DNA of 64,000 bases from Bernardetia sp. (GCA_020630575.1 JAHDBD010000021.1:1-64000); one strand, 5' to 3'. Positions 16,714 through 26,119 are shown, counted from the first letter of the stretch. A program made the numbers and translations. Notes: a model not told the origin generated them from the sequence alone.

Positions 16714-19700
16714 ATGAGTGAAGAAATACTAAAAGCCCTAACCCAATTATTTGCAGTTGTTTCTAAACAAGACGGTGGTGTATCTGAAGCTGAGCGTAAT
16801 TTTGTTATTCGATTCTTCGAACAAGAATTAGATAGAAAAAGGCTTAGTGAATATGTAGCACTCTATGATCAGTATGCAGAATCGGGAGTAGATGGAGAAG
16901 AAGGTAAAGGTGCAGAAGCAACAGCAGAAAATCCTGAAGATATAGTAATAATTAGAGAAGGAAAGACACCTGAAGAAATAGCGCAACAGGAAAAAGATAA
17001 AGCTAGAGCAATAAGGAGAGCAGCAAGAAAAGCAAAAAAAGCAGCAGAAGGAGGAAGTAGTGGGAATATTCAGTTGAAAGACAGTATGCGTACTTTGAGA
17101 GTATGTAGAGATATCAATAAAACGCTTGCTCAAAAGCAAAAAGTTATTGTTACTTTTAAGATTTTGGAGATGCTTGCCGTCGACAGAAATTTTAGTAGCC
17201 ATAGATTAGAAATTATACAAACTGCTTCTGAAATATTTAGAATTCCAAAAGAAGAATATGAACTAATGGAAAATTTTGTCATATCGACAGATTCTCCTCA
17301 AATGTTTGATTCTCCAGACCTTTTGGTTTTTGATGAAGAAGCCCCACCAGTAGAAAGTAGAAAGAAATTTATTGATTCAGGTCTTTTAGATGGAGAAATA
17401 GTTTTTATTCGTCTTAAAAGCGTTGAGTTATATTTTACAAAGTACAACGGAAATGACGAGATTTTCTTAAATGGTCAGCTTGTCAAAAAAGGTACAATTG
17501 TTCTTTTCTCAAATGGTAGCGTTTTCAAAACACCAAAAGGTGCGCCTCTCTATTATAGCGATTTAGTTACTCGTTATAATGATACAGCACAACAAAATCC
17601 CATTTCATTCAATGCTATTAATTTAGATTTTCGTTTTCCAGATGGAACTATCGGACTTCGCAATGTAAATATTGCAGAAGGCCCTGGAAAGCTTCTTAGT
17701 ATAATGGGAGCCAGTGGAGCAGGAAAAACCACGCTTCTCAATGTTTTGGCTGGTTTAGAAAGTCCATATAAAGGCGAAGTACGTATAAATGGTTTTAACC
17801 TTCATACAGAATCTGACATGGTAGAGGGCGTAATTGGTTACGTTTCTCAAGATGATTTATTGATAGAAGAACTTAGTGTTTATCAAAACTTGTATTATAA
17901 CGCCAAACTTTGTTTCAAAAATCTTAGTGAAGAAGAGCTTGATGCTCGTGTCATGGAGGTTTTGGCAAGTTTAGGATTGGATAGAATAAAAGATATTACA
18001 GTTGGTAGTGTTCTTAATAAAATGATTAGTGGAGGTCAGCGTAAGCGTTTGAATATTGCTCTTGAGCTGATTCGTGAACCTGCTGTTATGTTTGTGGATG
18101 AACCTACATCGGGACTTTCTTCAAGAGATTCAGAAAATGTAATTGACCTTTTAAAAGAGCTTTCTCTTAAAGGAAAACTAATTTTTGTTGTTATTCATCA
18201 GCCTTCATCAGACATTTATAAGATGTTTGATAAAATGATTTTGCTGGACACAGGTGGTTATCCTATCTATTATGGAAATCCTGTTGAAGCAATTGCCTAT
18301 TTCAAACGTGCAACTAATCAAGTAGGAAGTGATAATGGACAATGTCAGACTTGTGGAACAGTTACACCAGAACTTCTCTTCAATATTATTGAAGCACGAG
18401 TAGTTAACGAATATGGAGAATATACAGGAGTAAGAAAAATTGCACCTGCTGAATGGAATGACCTTTATAAACAAACACATTCGATTACGCCAGTAGAAAC
18501 AGTTAATGAGCCACCACCAAATTCATTAAGTATTCCATCAAAGATAAAACAAGCTGCTATTTTTACTACTAGAGATTTTCTCTCTAAGATTAGTAATACG
18601 CAGTATATGATGATTAATCTGTTGGAAGCTCCTTTACTTGCTCTCTTACTTTCGGTAATTGTGCGCTTCAAAAATGCAAAAGATGCCGAAGAGTATGTAT
18701 TTAGATACAATGACAACGTTCCTGCTTACATGTTAATTGCCATTATTGTTGCTCTTTTTATGGGATTGACAGTCAGTGCTGAGGAAATTATTCGGGATAG
18801 AAAAATTCAAAGGCGAGAATCCTTTTTGAATCTAAGTAGAATGAGTTACTTGACTTCAAAGGTTGGTATTTTATTTACCCTTTCAGCTATTCAAACACTT
18901 ACTTTTGCGCTCATTGGTAATACTATTTTAGAAATTCAGGGCATGTATTGGCAGTATTGGCTAGTTTTATTTACTATTTCTTGCTTTGCCAATGCTTTAG
19001 GACTTAATATTTCAGCTTCTTTTAACTCGGCTGTTACAGTTTATATTTTGATTCCACTGCTTTTGATTCCTCAAATGATTCTGAGTGGCGCAATATTTAG
19101 GTTTGACCAGCTTAATAATTCTATTGTAGAAAAGGGTCGTATTCCACTTGTTGCAGACTTTATGGCTTCTCGTTGGGCATACGAGGCTTTAGCTGTCGAA
19201 CAGTTTAAAGATAATCCTTTTGAAAGGCAGATTTTTGATGTCGAATTTGAGATTAGTCAGTATCAACACAAGGCTAATTTTTGGATTCCTAAAATGCAAG
19301 AAATTCTAGACCGTTCGGCAAATTATGCAGAAAGTGCTCAAAATGAAAATGCTGATTCTGTTATGGTATTGCTTCAAAATGATATTGCACTCCTCAAACA
19401 CGAATGGGAAAGTGAAAAGGTAAATGAAATTCTTGAGCGTTTAAAGATTCAGTCAGAAGATTTGGAACTCTCTTCTGAAGAGCAAAAGCTCTTGAATATT
19501 GATTTAGAAAAAACTCTTCAAATTATAGAATTTGATAGGGCAATGGCTGATAAGCTAAAAGCTGTTTTAGAAATGATACGTTCGAAAGTATTGACACCTA
19601 AATTTGTGATGGCTGGAGAGCGAAAAGACAGTATCATAAATGCTATGGAACAAGATCCTTCTAACAAACTTTCAGTAGTCGAACTCAAAAATAAATACAC

Positions 19701-20022
19701 CAATGAATATTTGGAATCACAAGTAAAAAATGAAATGATTAAGGATAGATATGTAGAAGGAAATGGATTCTTGGTACAACAAACAGACCCTATTTTTGCT
19801 GTTCGTAATTCAAATAATCTTTCTGGCCCTTTAGATTATCGTACTCATTTCTTTGCTCCTGAGAAACAATTCTTGGGTAATTATTTTGATACTATGTGGT
19901 TCAATGTATTTGTTATGTGGGCAATGACAATTTTCTTACTTGTTACTCTTTATTTTGAGTTACTCAAAAAATTAATTGATGTACTTGGAAGTATTAACTT
20001 TAAGAGGAAAAAGAAAAAATAA
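16714..20022 (+). CDS. TerB-like/ABC (ABCG-type) exporter half-transporter fusion
   Basis: 1102 residues. Residues 1-190 resemble a TerB-like acidic helical domain with a low-complexity Ala/Lys/Glu insert (about 85-115). Residues 217-300 are a small beta domain (FHA-like position, uncertain). The nucleotide-binding domain has Walker A GASGAGKTT (about 332), signature ISGGQRKR (about 437) and Walker B VMFVDEPTSGLSS. ABC-2 type membrane helices follow at about 636-655, 671-690, 718-740, 748-765 and 773-795, then a roughly 250-residue charged insert, and a last helix at about 1063-1088. The ATPase-before-TM order is that of ABCG/White exporters. It is next to the Sia-like genes and may be their output. 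Confidence 0.82.
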   Translation: MSEEILKALTQLFAVVSKQDGGVSEAERNFVIRFFEQELDRKRLSEYVALYDQYAESGVDGEEGKGAEATAENPEDIVIIREGKTPEEIAQQEKDKARAIRRAARKAKKAAEGGSSGNIQLKDSMRTLRVCRDINKTLAQKQKVIVTFKILEMLAVDRNFSSHRLEIIQTASEIFRIPKEEYELMENFVISTDSPQMFDSPDLLVFDEEAPPVESRKKFIDSGLLDGEIVFIRLKSVELYFTKYNGNDEIFLNGQLVKKGTIVLFSNGSVFKTPKGAPLYYSDLVTRYNDTAQQNPISFNAINLDFRFPDGTIGLRNVNIAEGPGKLLSIMGASGAGKTTLLNVLAGLESPYKGEVRINGFNLHTESDMVEGVIGYVSQDDLLIEELSVYQNLYYNAKLCFKNLSEEELDARVMEVLASLGLDRIKDITVGSVLNKMISGGQRKRLNIALELIREPAVMFVDEPTSGLSSRDSENVIDLLKELSLKGKLIFVVIHQPSSDIYKMFDKMILLDTGGYPIYYGNPVEAIAYFKRATNQVGSDNGQCQTCGTVTPELLFNIIEARVVNEYGEYTGVRKIAPAEWNDLYKQTHSITPVETVNEPPPNSLSIPSKIKQAAIFTTRDFLSKISNTQYMMINLLEAPLLALLLSVIVRFKNAKDAEEYVFRYNDNVPAYMLIAIIVALFMGLTVSAEEIIRDRKIQRRESFLNLSRMSYLTSKVGILFTLSAIQTLTFALIGNTILEIQGMYWQYWLVLFTISCFANALGLNISASFNSAVTVYILIPLLLIPQMILSGAIFRFDQLNNSIVEKGRIPLVADFMASRWAYEALAVEQFKDNPFERQIFDVEFEISQYQHKANFWIPKMQEILDRSANYAESAQNENADSVMVLLQNDIALLKHEWESEKVNEILERLKIQSEDLELSSEEQKLLNIDLEKTLQIIEFDRAMADKLKAVLEMIRSKVLTPKFVMAGERKDSIINAMEQDPSNKLSVVELKNKYTNEYLESQVKNEMIKDRYVEGNGFLVQQTDPIFAVRNSNNLSGPLDYRTHFFAPEKQFLGNYFDTMWFNVFVMWAMTIFLLVTLYFELLKKLIDVLGSINFKRKKKK

Positions 20023-20240
20023 CTCAAAACAACTTTTAAAACAATTTTGATTTATTACTTGATTTTTCTAATAGATTTACTAATTTAGTTTATTATTTAA
20101 TTAATTATTTCCGTTTTAGAGCTAAATCTATTTAGTTTATCGAAATTCATATTATTAAAATTATTTCAATTACGTCAATATTCTCTTATATGAAACATTT
20201 AGTTTATTCTATTCATACCAGTTCTATAATTAAGAAAAAA

Positions 20241-21173
20241 ATGCTTTCTATGAAAAAATTACAACTTATCGCTTTTGTGCTTGCTTTTGGTCTTTTCACA
20301 CTTACTTCTTGTGGAGGTGACAAACCAAAAGAAGAAACAACAGGAACAACAGAAGCTAATGCAGGAACTACTGACACAGGAACTGATGAAGATATTTTAG
20401 CTCCGGGGGTTATGAATGATATTATTCAATCCATTCCATCACCTTTAGAGGTTTCTATTCTAATAAAAGATTTGGGAACAGATTATCATAAAGATAATTT
20501 GAGCAATCCTGATTTGGTAGATAATTATACCAATAACTATAAAAAAGCTCTTAATTTAGGAGTTTATAGTACAGATTTGGGTTATGCAAATATTTATGAA
20601 AAGAATCAAGATGCCTTAAATTATCTTAACTCTGTCAAAAAACTAGCTGATGGGCTTAATATTGGGCAATTTTTCGATTACACAACTATCAAAAAACTTA
20701 CTCAATCAAACAAAGATTTAGATTCTCTTTTACAACTTACAACTCAGAATTTTGAAAAAATCAATACTGAACTTCGTAAGCAAAAACGTGAGTATTTGAG
20801 TATTCTTATTCTTACAGGTGGTTGGTTAGAAGCTAATTATATCACTTCTTTAGTTTTTAAAGAAAGTGGTAACGAAGACCTTAAAGAAAAAATAGGAGAA
20901 CAAAAACTTGTCTTGAATCGCATTCTTTTAGTCTTAAATGTTTATAAAAACAAACCTAATTTTAGTGGATTTATAGCTGATTTAGAAGAACTAAAAAAAG
21001 TATATGAAAATGTAGAAATTGTAGAAAAAGATGGACAGCCAAAAATGGAAGTAGTAAATGGTGAAATTGTAATCACAGATACGAAAGAAACAGTTGTCAA
21101 CATCTCTGAATCTGATGTACAATCTATCAATAGTTTGGTAGCTTCTATCCGTAATAAAATTATTAGTAATTAA
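20241..21173 (+). CDS. Hypothetical lipoprotein
   Basis: 310 residues from the ATG at 20241; an ATG at 20250 is equally possible and one at 20190 would put 17 extra residues before the signal peptide, so I rejected it. Lipobox LTSC is followed by Gly-Gly and a Thr/Glu/Gly-rich linker of about 35 residues. The remainder is helical and Lys/Leu/Asn-rich with no family I recognise. It follows the ABC exporter by about 220 bp on the same strand and may be a periplasmic or outer-membrane partner of it (inference). Confidence 0.65.
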   Translation: MLSMKKLQLIAFVLAFGLFTLTSCGGDKPKEETTGTTEANAGTTDTGTDEDILAPGVMNDIIQSIPSPLEVSILIKDLGTDYHKDNLSNPDLVDNYTNNYKKALNLGVYSTDLGYANIYEKNQDALNYLNSVKKLADGLNIGQFFDYTTIKKLTQSNKDLDSLLQLTTQNFEKINTELRKQKREYLSILILTGGWLEANYITSLVFKESGNEDLKEKIGEQKLVLNRILLVLNVYKNKPNFSGFIADLEELKKVYENVEIVEKDGQPKMEVVNGEIVITDTKETVVNISESDVQSINSLVASIRNKIISN

Positions 21174-21586
21174 TTTTATCCTAAATTTTTGATATAAAAA
21201 TATAACCAAAAAGCCCCCTTATTATATCAAATAAGCTGATTTTAATAAGAAATCAACATAAAATTTAAGATTGGACGGTTTTTTGATTATATCACATTAA
21301 AGAAGCGTTTGTATAATAAAAATGACAATCAATAAATAGTTATTGATCGTTTGAAGATAAATTAAAGTTTATCTTTACCTTTAGAAGTCTTCTAAAATGT
21401 AACAAAACCTTTGGTATAATTTAAGTATAATTTTAGGTTGGGAGAAACGTTTCTTTATTTTTATCTATCTTTTTTACTTTTGGAAAAGTATTTGCAACAT
21501 CACTCATTATTAACCTAATTGTTACATTAATTATACTATTTCCTAATTCCTAATTGAACAAGTTTTTGTCCAAATAAGCAAAACGT
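21174..21586. other. 413-bp intergenic region before the small secreted protein
   Basis: No ORF of note. A TTTG at 21410-21413 and TAATTTTA at 21428-21435 resemble promoter boxes, but the 14-nt spacer is too short. The region is long enough to hold a regulated promoter for the secreted protein gene. Confidence 0.3.
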
Positions 21587-22018
21587 ATGAAACATTTATT
21601 AATTCTTTTCTGTGCTTTTTTCTTTGTCGCATTTGCAGCTACTGACGCTCAAGCACAATGTAATACTGACCTTTATAACAACCTTGCGCTCAAAAAGCTC
21701 GCTCCAGGTTATACTTTCGTAAAGAGCTACCGTATTGACGGTAAAGGTGGAAGCCGTAAAAAAATCGAATATACCTGTGTATTTAGTAAAGGTACAGATT
21801 ATATGATTCGTATGGCTGGTAAAGATGGAGGTCCAAATGGTCTTATTGCTACTCTTTATGACTCTCGTCGTTCACAGTTAGCAACTAGTTACCTTAACAA
21901 CAAGTATTATGATGGTCTTGTTTTCAAATGTGCTTCAACAGGTATTTATTATTTGAGTTTTACCTTTAAAGATTCAAATAGTTATTGTGGAGCTGCAGTG
22001 TTAGGTTTCCGTCGTTAA
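21587..22018 (+). CDS. Small secreted protein, unknown function
   Basis: 143 residues. A cleavable signal peptide ends at about residue 24 (context AQA/QC). The mature part is beta-rich with four Cys (about 25, 66, 113 and 136), which could form disulfides, and a YYLSFTF strand near the end, resembling pre-peptidase C-terminal type beta sandwiches. Codon choice is noticeably more CGT- and CTT-rich than in neighbours, a sign of high expression. It closes the signalling/ABC block and is followed by a strong terminator. Confidence 0.65.
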   Translation: MKHLLILFCAFFFVAFAATDAQAQCNTDLYNNLALKKLAPGYTFVKSYRIDGKGGSRKKIEYTCVFSKGTDYMIRMAGKDGGPNGLIATLYDSRRSQLATSYLNNKYYDGLVFKCASTGIYYLSFTFKDSNSYCGAAVLGFRR

Positions 22019-22078
22019 AACTCACTAATTATATAGAAATAAAAGTCTACTAATTATATTAGTCAACTAAAGCTTTAC

Positions 22079-22110
22079 AGAGCAAAAGAATACATCTTTT
22101 GCTCTTTTTT
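22079..22110 (+). terminator. Strong intrinsic terminator
   Basis: 11-bp perfect stem (22079-22089 with 22095-22105), 5-nt loop, six T from 22105. Ends the transcript of the small secreted protein 61 nt after its stop. Confidence 0.88.
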
Positions 22111-22130
22111 ATGTTTTATAAACTATAATC

Positions 22131-22790
22131 ATGACAAAAAAAACAATCTCTTTTTCACATCAAGCTAGATATCTGACTTTTGGAAGTTTATCTAATAAGA
22201 CAGAGTACATTTGGATAGTCTTTCATGGATACGGACAATTAGCTGAATATTTTATAAAAAAATTTGAAGACTTAAATCCTGAACAGCATTATATTATTGC
22301 ACCTCAAGGACTTTCAACAGCTTATTTAGAGAGTTTTACAGGAAGAGTAGGCGCAAACTGGATGACCAAACATGATAGAGAATTAGACATAGAAAATAAC
22401 TTGCATTACTTAGAGAGTTTAATGAATATCGAATTGAATGATATTGCTAGTATTGATACAACAGAGAAAAAAATAATCGTTTTAGGATTTTCACAAGGAG
22501 CTGCTACAGCAAGTCGTTGGATTGCTCATACCAAATTTGAAGTTTCTGAGTTTTTAGTATGGGGAGGAATGATAGCTCACGATATAGATTCTATTTTTTA
22601 TAAAAAAATGAAAGATAAAATAACTCTTTTTTATGGAGATAAAGACGAGTTTATAAGTGAAGAAGGATTGAAAACAAGCCTTATGAAATTAGAAAATTTA
22701 GGTATTACTCCAAATTTAGTTCCTTATAAGGGTACTCATAAAATATATACAGATGTTTTAAAAAATTTTATTGAAAACTCTTTAAGGTAG
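22131..22790 (+). CDS. Alpha/beta-hydrolase, phospholipase/carboxylesterase family
   Basis: 219 residues, the usual size of single-domain carboxylesterases. An oxyanion-type FHGYGQ lies near residues 31-36; the nucleophile elbow is GFSQG with Ser at about residue 125; the acid should be the Asp in FYGDKDE (about 170) and the base the His in KGTHK (about 205). Cytoplasmic, no signal peptide. Hydrolysis of short-chain esters is expected; true substrate unknown. The start codon lies only 20 nt after the preceding terminator. Confidence 0.85.
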   Translation: MTKKTISFSHQARYLTFGSLSNKTEYIWIVFHGYGQLAEYFIKKFEDLNPEQHYIIAPQGLSTAYLESFTGRVGANWMTKHDRELDIENNLHYLESLMNIELNDIASIDTTEKKIIVLGFSQGAATASRWIAHTKFEVSEFLVWGGMIAHDIDSIFYKKMKDKITLFYGDKDEFISEEGLKTSLMKLENLGITPNLVPYKGTHKIYTDVLKNFIENSLR

Positions 22791-22849
22791 TTTTGAGTTA
22801 TTTAGATATATACCTTTATTTATATATTTTTTAATCTAAACTATAATAT

Positions 22850-23368
22850 ATGTCAAATACACCAAAAGAAAGCCCTACAAACTTTACAGAAGAAGATTTT
22901 ATACAACAAAAAGGTCCAATAGTTACTCCTAATTCTCAGATTGAAACAGAAGAACAAGTTGAAAAATCTAAATTCTATAAAGTAGCTACTAAAAAAGCAA
23001 TTAAAGTAATTGCAAGTAGAAACAAAATGTTTGCCCTAATAAATAAAGCTTATACTCATTTTAATAATAAAGAAAATGAGCGACCAATGAGTCAAGAAGT
23101 AAAAGATAAGTTCAAAACACTTTTACGTTTAATTCGTGCGCTTTATAAAAAAGAATATAAAGATTTTCCTTGGGGTTCTTTAGTAAAAGCAACAGCAACC
23201 ATTATTTATTTGGTTTCTCCATTAGATTTAGTTCCCGATTTTATTCCTTTTATTGGAATGATAGACGACTTTGCACTTATTTCTTGGACAATTGGTTCTT
23301 TGAGTGACGATATTAAAAACTTTGAAGACTGGGAGGAGGCACAACAAATTGCTCGTCTGACAACATAA
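22850..23368 (+). CDS. DUF1232 (YkvA-type) membrane protein
   Basis: 172 residues. The DUF1232 core is at about 118-155: a hydrophobic helix followed by SPLDLVPDFIPFIG and IDDFALI. A charged, probably cytoplasmic N-terminus of about 110 residues precedes it. Function of the family is unknown. It starts 59 nt after the esterase stop and probably shares its transcript; a terminator follows. Confidence 0.85.
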   Translation: MSNTPKESPTNFTEEDFIQQKGPIVTPNSQIETEEQVEKSKFYKVATKKAIKVIASRNKMFALINKAYTHFNNKENERPMSQEVKDKFKTLLRLIRALYKKEYKDFPWGSLVKATATIIYLVSPLDLVPDFIPFIGMIDDFALISWTIGSLSDDIKNFEDWEEAQQIARLTT

Positions 23369-23416
23369 AAATATTACGAAGAAATTGAATTTATTTTTAC
23401 ATAAAAAAATTATATA

Positions 23417-23449
23417 GGCTTTGCTAAACTAGATTGGCAAAGTCTTTTT
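23417..23449 (+). terminator. Intrinsic terminator after the DUF1232 gene
   Basis: 8-bp stem (23417-23424 with 23437-23444, one G-U), 12-nt loop, T5 tail at 23445-23449. Confidence 0.75.
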
Positions 23450-23866
23450 CATTTATAATCAAATTACTTGAGATTTAGAACTGACTTTGATTGAGAACAA
23501 CTTAAATAAGTAAGCAGAATTATCACTTCCTTATGTACAGCAAAATATATTCTCAATGTTTCTTTATGAACCTTGCATTGAAAAACTAAATATATTTTAC
23601 TTTATCTATGCCTTGATCAATTTTGTTTAATATCATAAACTCTTGAATACATTTCTTTCCAAAAAATCTTTTTGCATAATAATTGCAGACTAAGAATATA
23701 GTTGGTAGATAACTTTTTGGTTATTTATATGCTATTTTTAAATATATGAACTTTAGCATTGTCTTTGATTAAGGTTAATTAATCAATTTTCAATCGTACT
23801 ATTTATATTCAAACTTATTTCGGTTGTATGTAACAACTTTATTCATTCTCTTTTAAGAATCTCAAA
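23450..23866. other. 417-bp intergenic region upstream of the LRR gene
   Basis: A+T-rich, no ORF of note and no convincing two-box promoter. An A/T-rich direct motif TTGCAT/TTGCA occurs at about 23573 and 23691. I see nothing further. Confidence 0.3.
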
Positions 23867-24694
23867 ATGAAATTATTTATGAAAAAATTGCTTTCTCTAT
23901 TTCGTATAAGCATTTTTTGTGGTGTATGTTTTCTGATGACTACACAAGCTAATGCACAACTCTCAACAAGTTGGTGGAACTCTTTAGATAAAAACTGGAA
24001 AAATGTTTTTATGACTAAATTCGGTATTAGTGCTTCTCCTTCAACTGCCGAACTAAGTAAAATTTATGCTGCCGAAAAACTTGATTGTAAAGATAGTGGA
24101 TTAAGCACATTAGAACCTTTAGCAGACCTTAAGAATCTAAAAATTCTTTGGTGTGATGGAAATTCAGGAATTTCTTCTTTAGATCCATTGAGAAATATTG
24201 TAGGACTTAAAGAGTTGGACTGTTCAAGCACAGGAATAAGTGATTTAGAACCTCTACGTTCAATGACAGGATTAAGCCGTTTAGATTGTTATGAAACTCG
24301 TATTTCTAATCTTGCTCCTCTTAGTGGAATGCGTAAACTTAGAGTATTAGATTTTTCAAATACACCTGTTAGCAATATTTTTCCATTGAAATACATCAAA
24401 TCTTTAGAAGTACTTTATATGGCTCGTACAAAAGTAGCTAGTCTTTCTCCACTAAAAGACCTTACTAATTTAGGAGAACTTACCTTTTCAGAAACAAAAG
24501 TTTCAAGTCTTGCTCCTCTTTCTAATCTTTTAAAACTTAGAGAAATAGTTTTTGCAAAAACAGAAGTTTCAGATCTTTCTCCTCTTAGCAGAGCAAGTAC
24601 GCTTTCAATTGTTTATTGTGAAGATACAAAAGTGACAGAAGCTGCTGCAAATGCTTTACAGAAAAAACAGCCTGACTGTACTGTATTTTTCTAA
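23867..24694 (+). CDS. Secreted leucine-rich repeat protein
   Basis: 275 residues (an ATG at 23879 is a possible alternative start and gives a more typical signal peptide). The signal peptide ends near residue 30 (ANA/Q). Residues about 75-260 hold roughly eight 22-residue leucine-rich repeats of the bacterial internalin-like type, each with an L-PL spacing (for example LAPLSNLLKL, LSPLSRASTL). It ends shortly after the last repeat, with no T9SS sorting domain. Protein-protein interaction or surface recognition is the likely use; partner unknown. Confidence 0.82.
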   Translation: MKLFMKKLLSLFRISIFCGVCFLMTTQANAQLSTSWWNSLDKNWKNVFMTKFGISASPSTAELSKIYAAEKLDCKDSGLSTLEPLADLKNLKILWCDGNSGISSLDPLRNIVGLKELDCSSTGISDLEPLRSMTGLSRLDCYETRISNLAPLSGMRKLRVLDFSNTPVSNIFPLKYIKSLEVLYMARTKVASLSPLKDLTNLGELTFSETKVSSLAPLSNLLKLREIVFAKTEVSDLSPLSRASTLSIVYCEDTKVTEAAANALQKKQPDCTVFF

Positions 24695-24725
24695 AAAATA
24701 TTTGATTCTTATTAGTAGAAAATTC

Positions 24726-24761
24726 AAAAGTCTTTATTCAACAAAGAATAAAGACTTTTTT
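24726..24761 (+). terminator. Intrinsic terminator after the LRR gene
   Basis: 14-bp perfect stem (24726-24739 with 24746-24759), loop AACAAA, T tract through 24761. Symmetric A/T flanks would let it also serve the convergent gene at 24811. Confidence 0.88.
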
Positions 24762-24810
24762 AAATAGAAAGATATAGTATTTGCTCTTTAATTTTAGAAG
24801 ACGGTATTAC

Positions 24811-25071
24811 TTATCCTTTATATTCGTATTCACTTAAATCTGTTCCTAAAAACTTTATTACAACAGATGCTTTTTGAGTTTCAAAACAAGATTGAATTGC
24901 CTTTTCTAGAGTTGGCATAACTTCACTTAGCTCTCCAAAAACTTGTGTACTGATGCCATTTACTTTTATTTTTAGAGCTGAGTTTTCAGAAATTTTTCTA
25001 ATAAAGCTCTTTACAGTTGGTTTATAATTTTCTGTAAGTGGATAAACACTTATTTCGACGGAAACTATCAT
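24811..25071 (-). CDS. Thiamine-binding (MTH1187/YkoF-like) protein
   Basis: 86 residues. The start with VEISVYPL and the central motif VNGISTQVFGE followed by a hydrophobic helix match the MTH1187/YkoF ferredoxin-like family, small cytoplasmic proteins reported to bind thiamine or its precursors. No thi genes are adjacent, so the biological role here is open. It follows the 95-residue membrane gene by 54 nt on the same strand, suggesting a two-gene unit. Confidence 0.8.
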   Translation of the reverse strand: MIVSVEISVYPLTENYKPTVKSFIRKISENSALKIKVNGISTQVFGELSEVMPTLEKAIQSCFETQKASVVIKFLGTDLSEYEYKG

Positions 25072-25125
25072 ATATTAAAAAAAAAAATTAGTTGAAGATA
25101 AATAGAATTTTATACAAAAATAAGA

Positions 25126-25413
25126 CTATCTCTTCTTTATTTTATCAATTTTATCTCTTACATTTTTAGGAACTCGTTTTTTAGGAGAATTCATTTCTAA
25201 AAGTCCTCCCAAAAGCTCTGGGTCAATGCTTGTAACAATAGTTTCTAATGTTTCCATGCGCATTTCTAGTTCATGATTACGTTGTTTTAACTCTTCTACT
25301 TCCTCTTTTTCTTTATTAGTAATTGATTTAGTATTGAAAAAAGCAACTTTTGTAAGCACTCCAATAAGAAAAACTGAACAAGCAAAGGCAAAGATCATCA
25401 TTAAAGCAGCCAT
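25126..25413 (-). CDS. Small membrane protein with coiled coil
   Basis: 95 residues. One N-terminal transmembrane helix (about 4-24), then a Glu/Lys-rich coiled coil (about 33-62) and a basic tail ending in several Lys/Arg. The plan resembles PspB-like membrane regulators, but I see no specific signature, so this is only a comparison of layout. Upstream of the thiamine-binding gene. Confidence 0.55.
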   Translation of the reverse strand: MAALMMIFAFACSVFLIGVLTKVAFFNTKSITNKEKEEVEELKQRNHELEMRMETLETIVTSIDPELLGGLLEMNSPKKRVPKNVRDKIDKIKKR

Positions 25414-26119
25414 AAAATAGTGATTAGTGTAGTGAAATAATTGATAGATAAATATGTTTTGTTTTTTTAGACTCAGTAACTGAAACAGATAGTGTCAATA
25501 ATAAGTTTACATAAAAAAAAGTCCGATAACTTATCGGACTCTTTTCAACTTACAACTTAACCCTATTGATATGAAAACATTGAAACTATGAAAAAAGGTA
25601 AATAAGCATTTTTTTAAAACTATATATTCTCATATTATTTCCACGTTTTCAAAACTTTGAATTTCTGTTTTCCAAAGAATCCCTAAAACTATCTTTGAAA
25701 AAAATTCTTTTGACAATATAATGATAAAAAGCAAATAAAAAAAATATAACTCATTGATTATTAACTAATTAGCTTATTATTGTATTAATAGAACGGAAAA
25801 CATCTTGGTTTGGTTTCTTAAAAAGGACTAATTATCTACAAATTCTGAATTTATTTTTAATTTTTAGTAAAAAATCAATAATCTTTTCAATTTTCAAACG
25901 CTTTTTAACTAATTTTAAATTTATATAATTCATTCGTCTTACTAAAATAGTATTTCATCTCGTTTCATAAAGTGTTGATAACATGAAACCTTAATAAGGT
26001 AACTTATAATAAAACATTTTATACCTTTTATAATGCAATAATTACTAGTTAAAAATTTATTAGAAAAATCGTATCCAAACAAAAAATTATTTCCTATTTC
26101 GCTTAATTTTTTAAAACTT
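25414..26119. other. 706-bp divergent intergenic region with an orphan hairpin
   Basis: Longest gene-free stretch of the window. It separates divergent genes yet contains a terminator-like hairpin (25512-25545) and, downstream of it on the plus strand, two minigenes ATG..TGA (25571, 6 codons) and ATG..TAA (25588, 5 codons). The rest is extremely A+T-rich. A partial heptamer (AGTGATTAGTG) occurs near 25420. Confidence 0.5.
25512..25545 (-). terminator. Orphan terminator-like hairpin
   Basis: Stem AGTCCGATAA (25520-25529) with TTATCGGACT (25531-25540); G+C-rich for this genome. On the minus strand it is followed by eight T, on the plus strand by CTTTT. No annotated gene reads into it from either side. 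Confidence 0.6.

Noticed and set aside
11432..20022. A GGDEF diguanylate cyclase (SiaD) in the Sia-like cluster
   Set aside because: No GG(D/E)EF motif or cyclase-like domain is present in any gene of the window.
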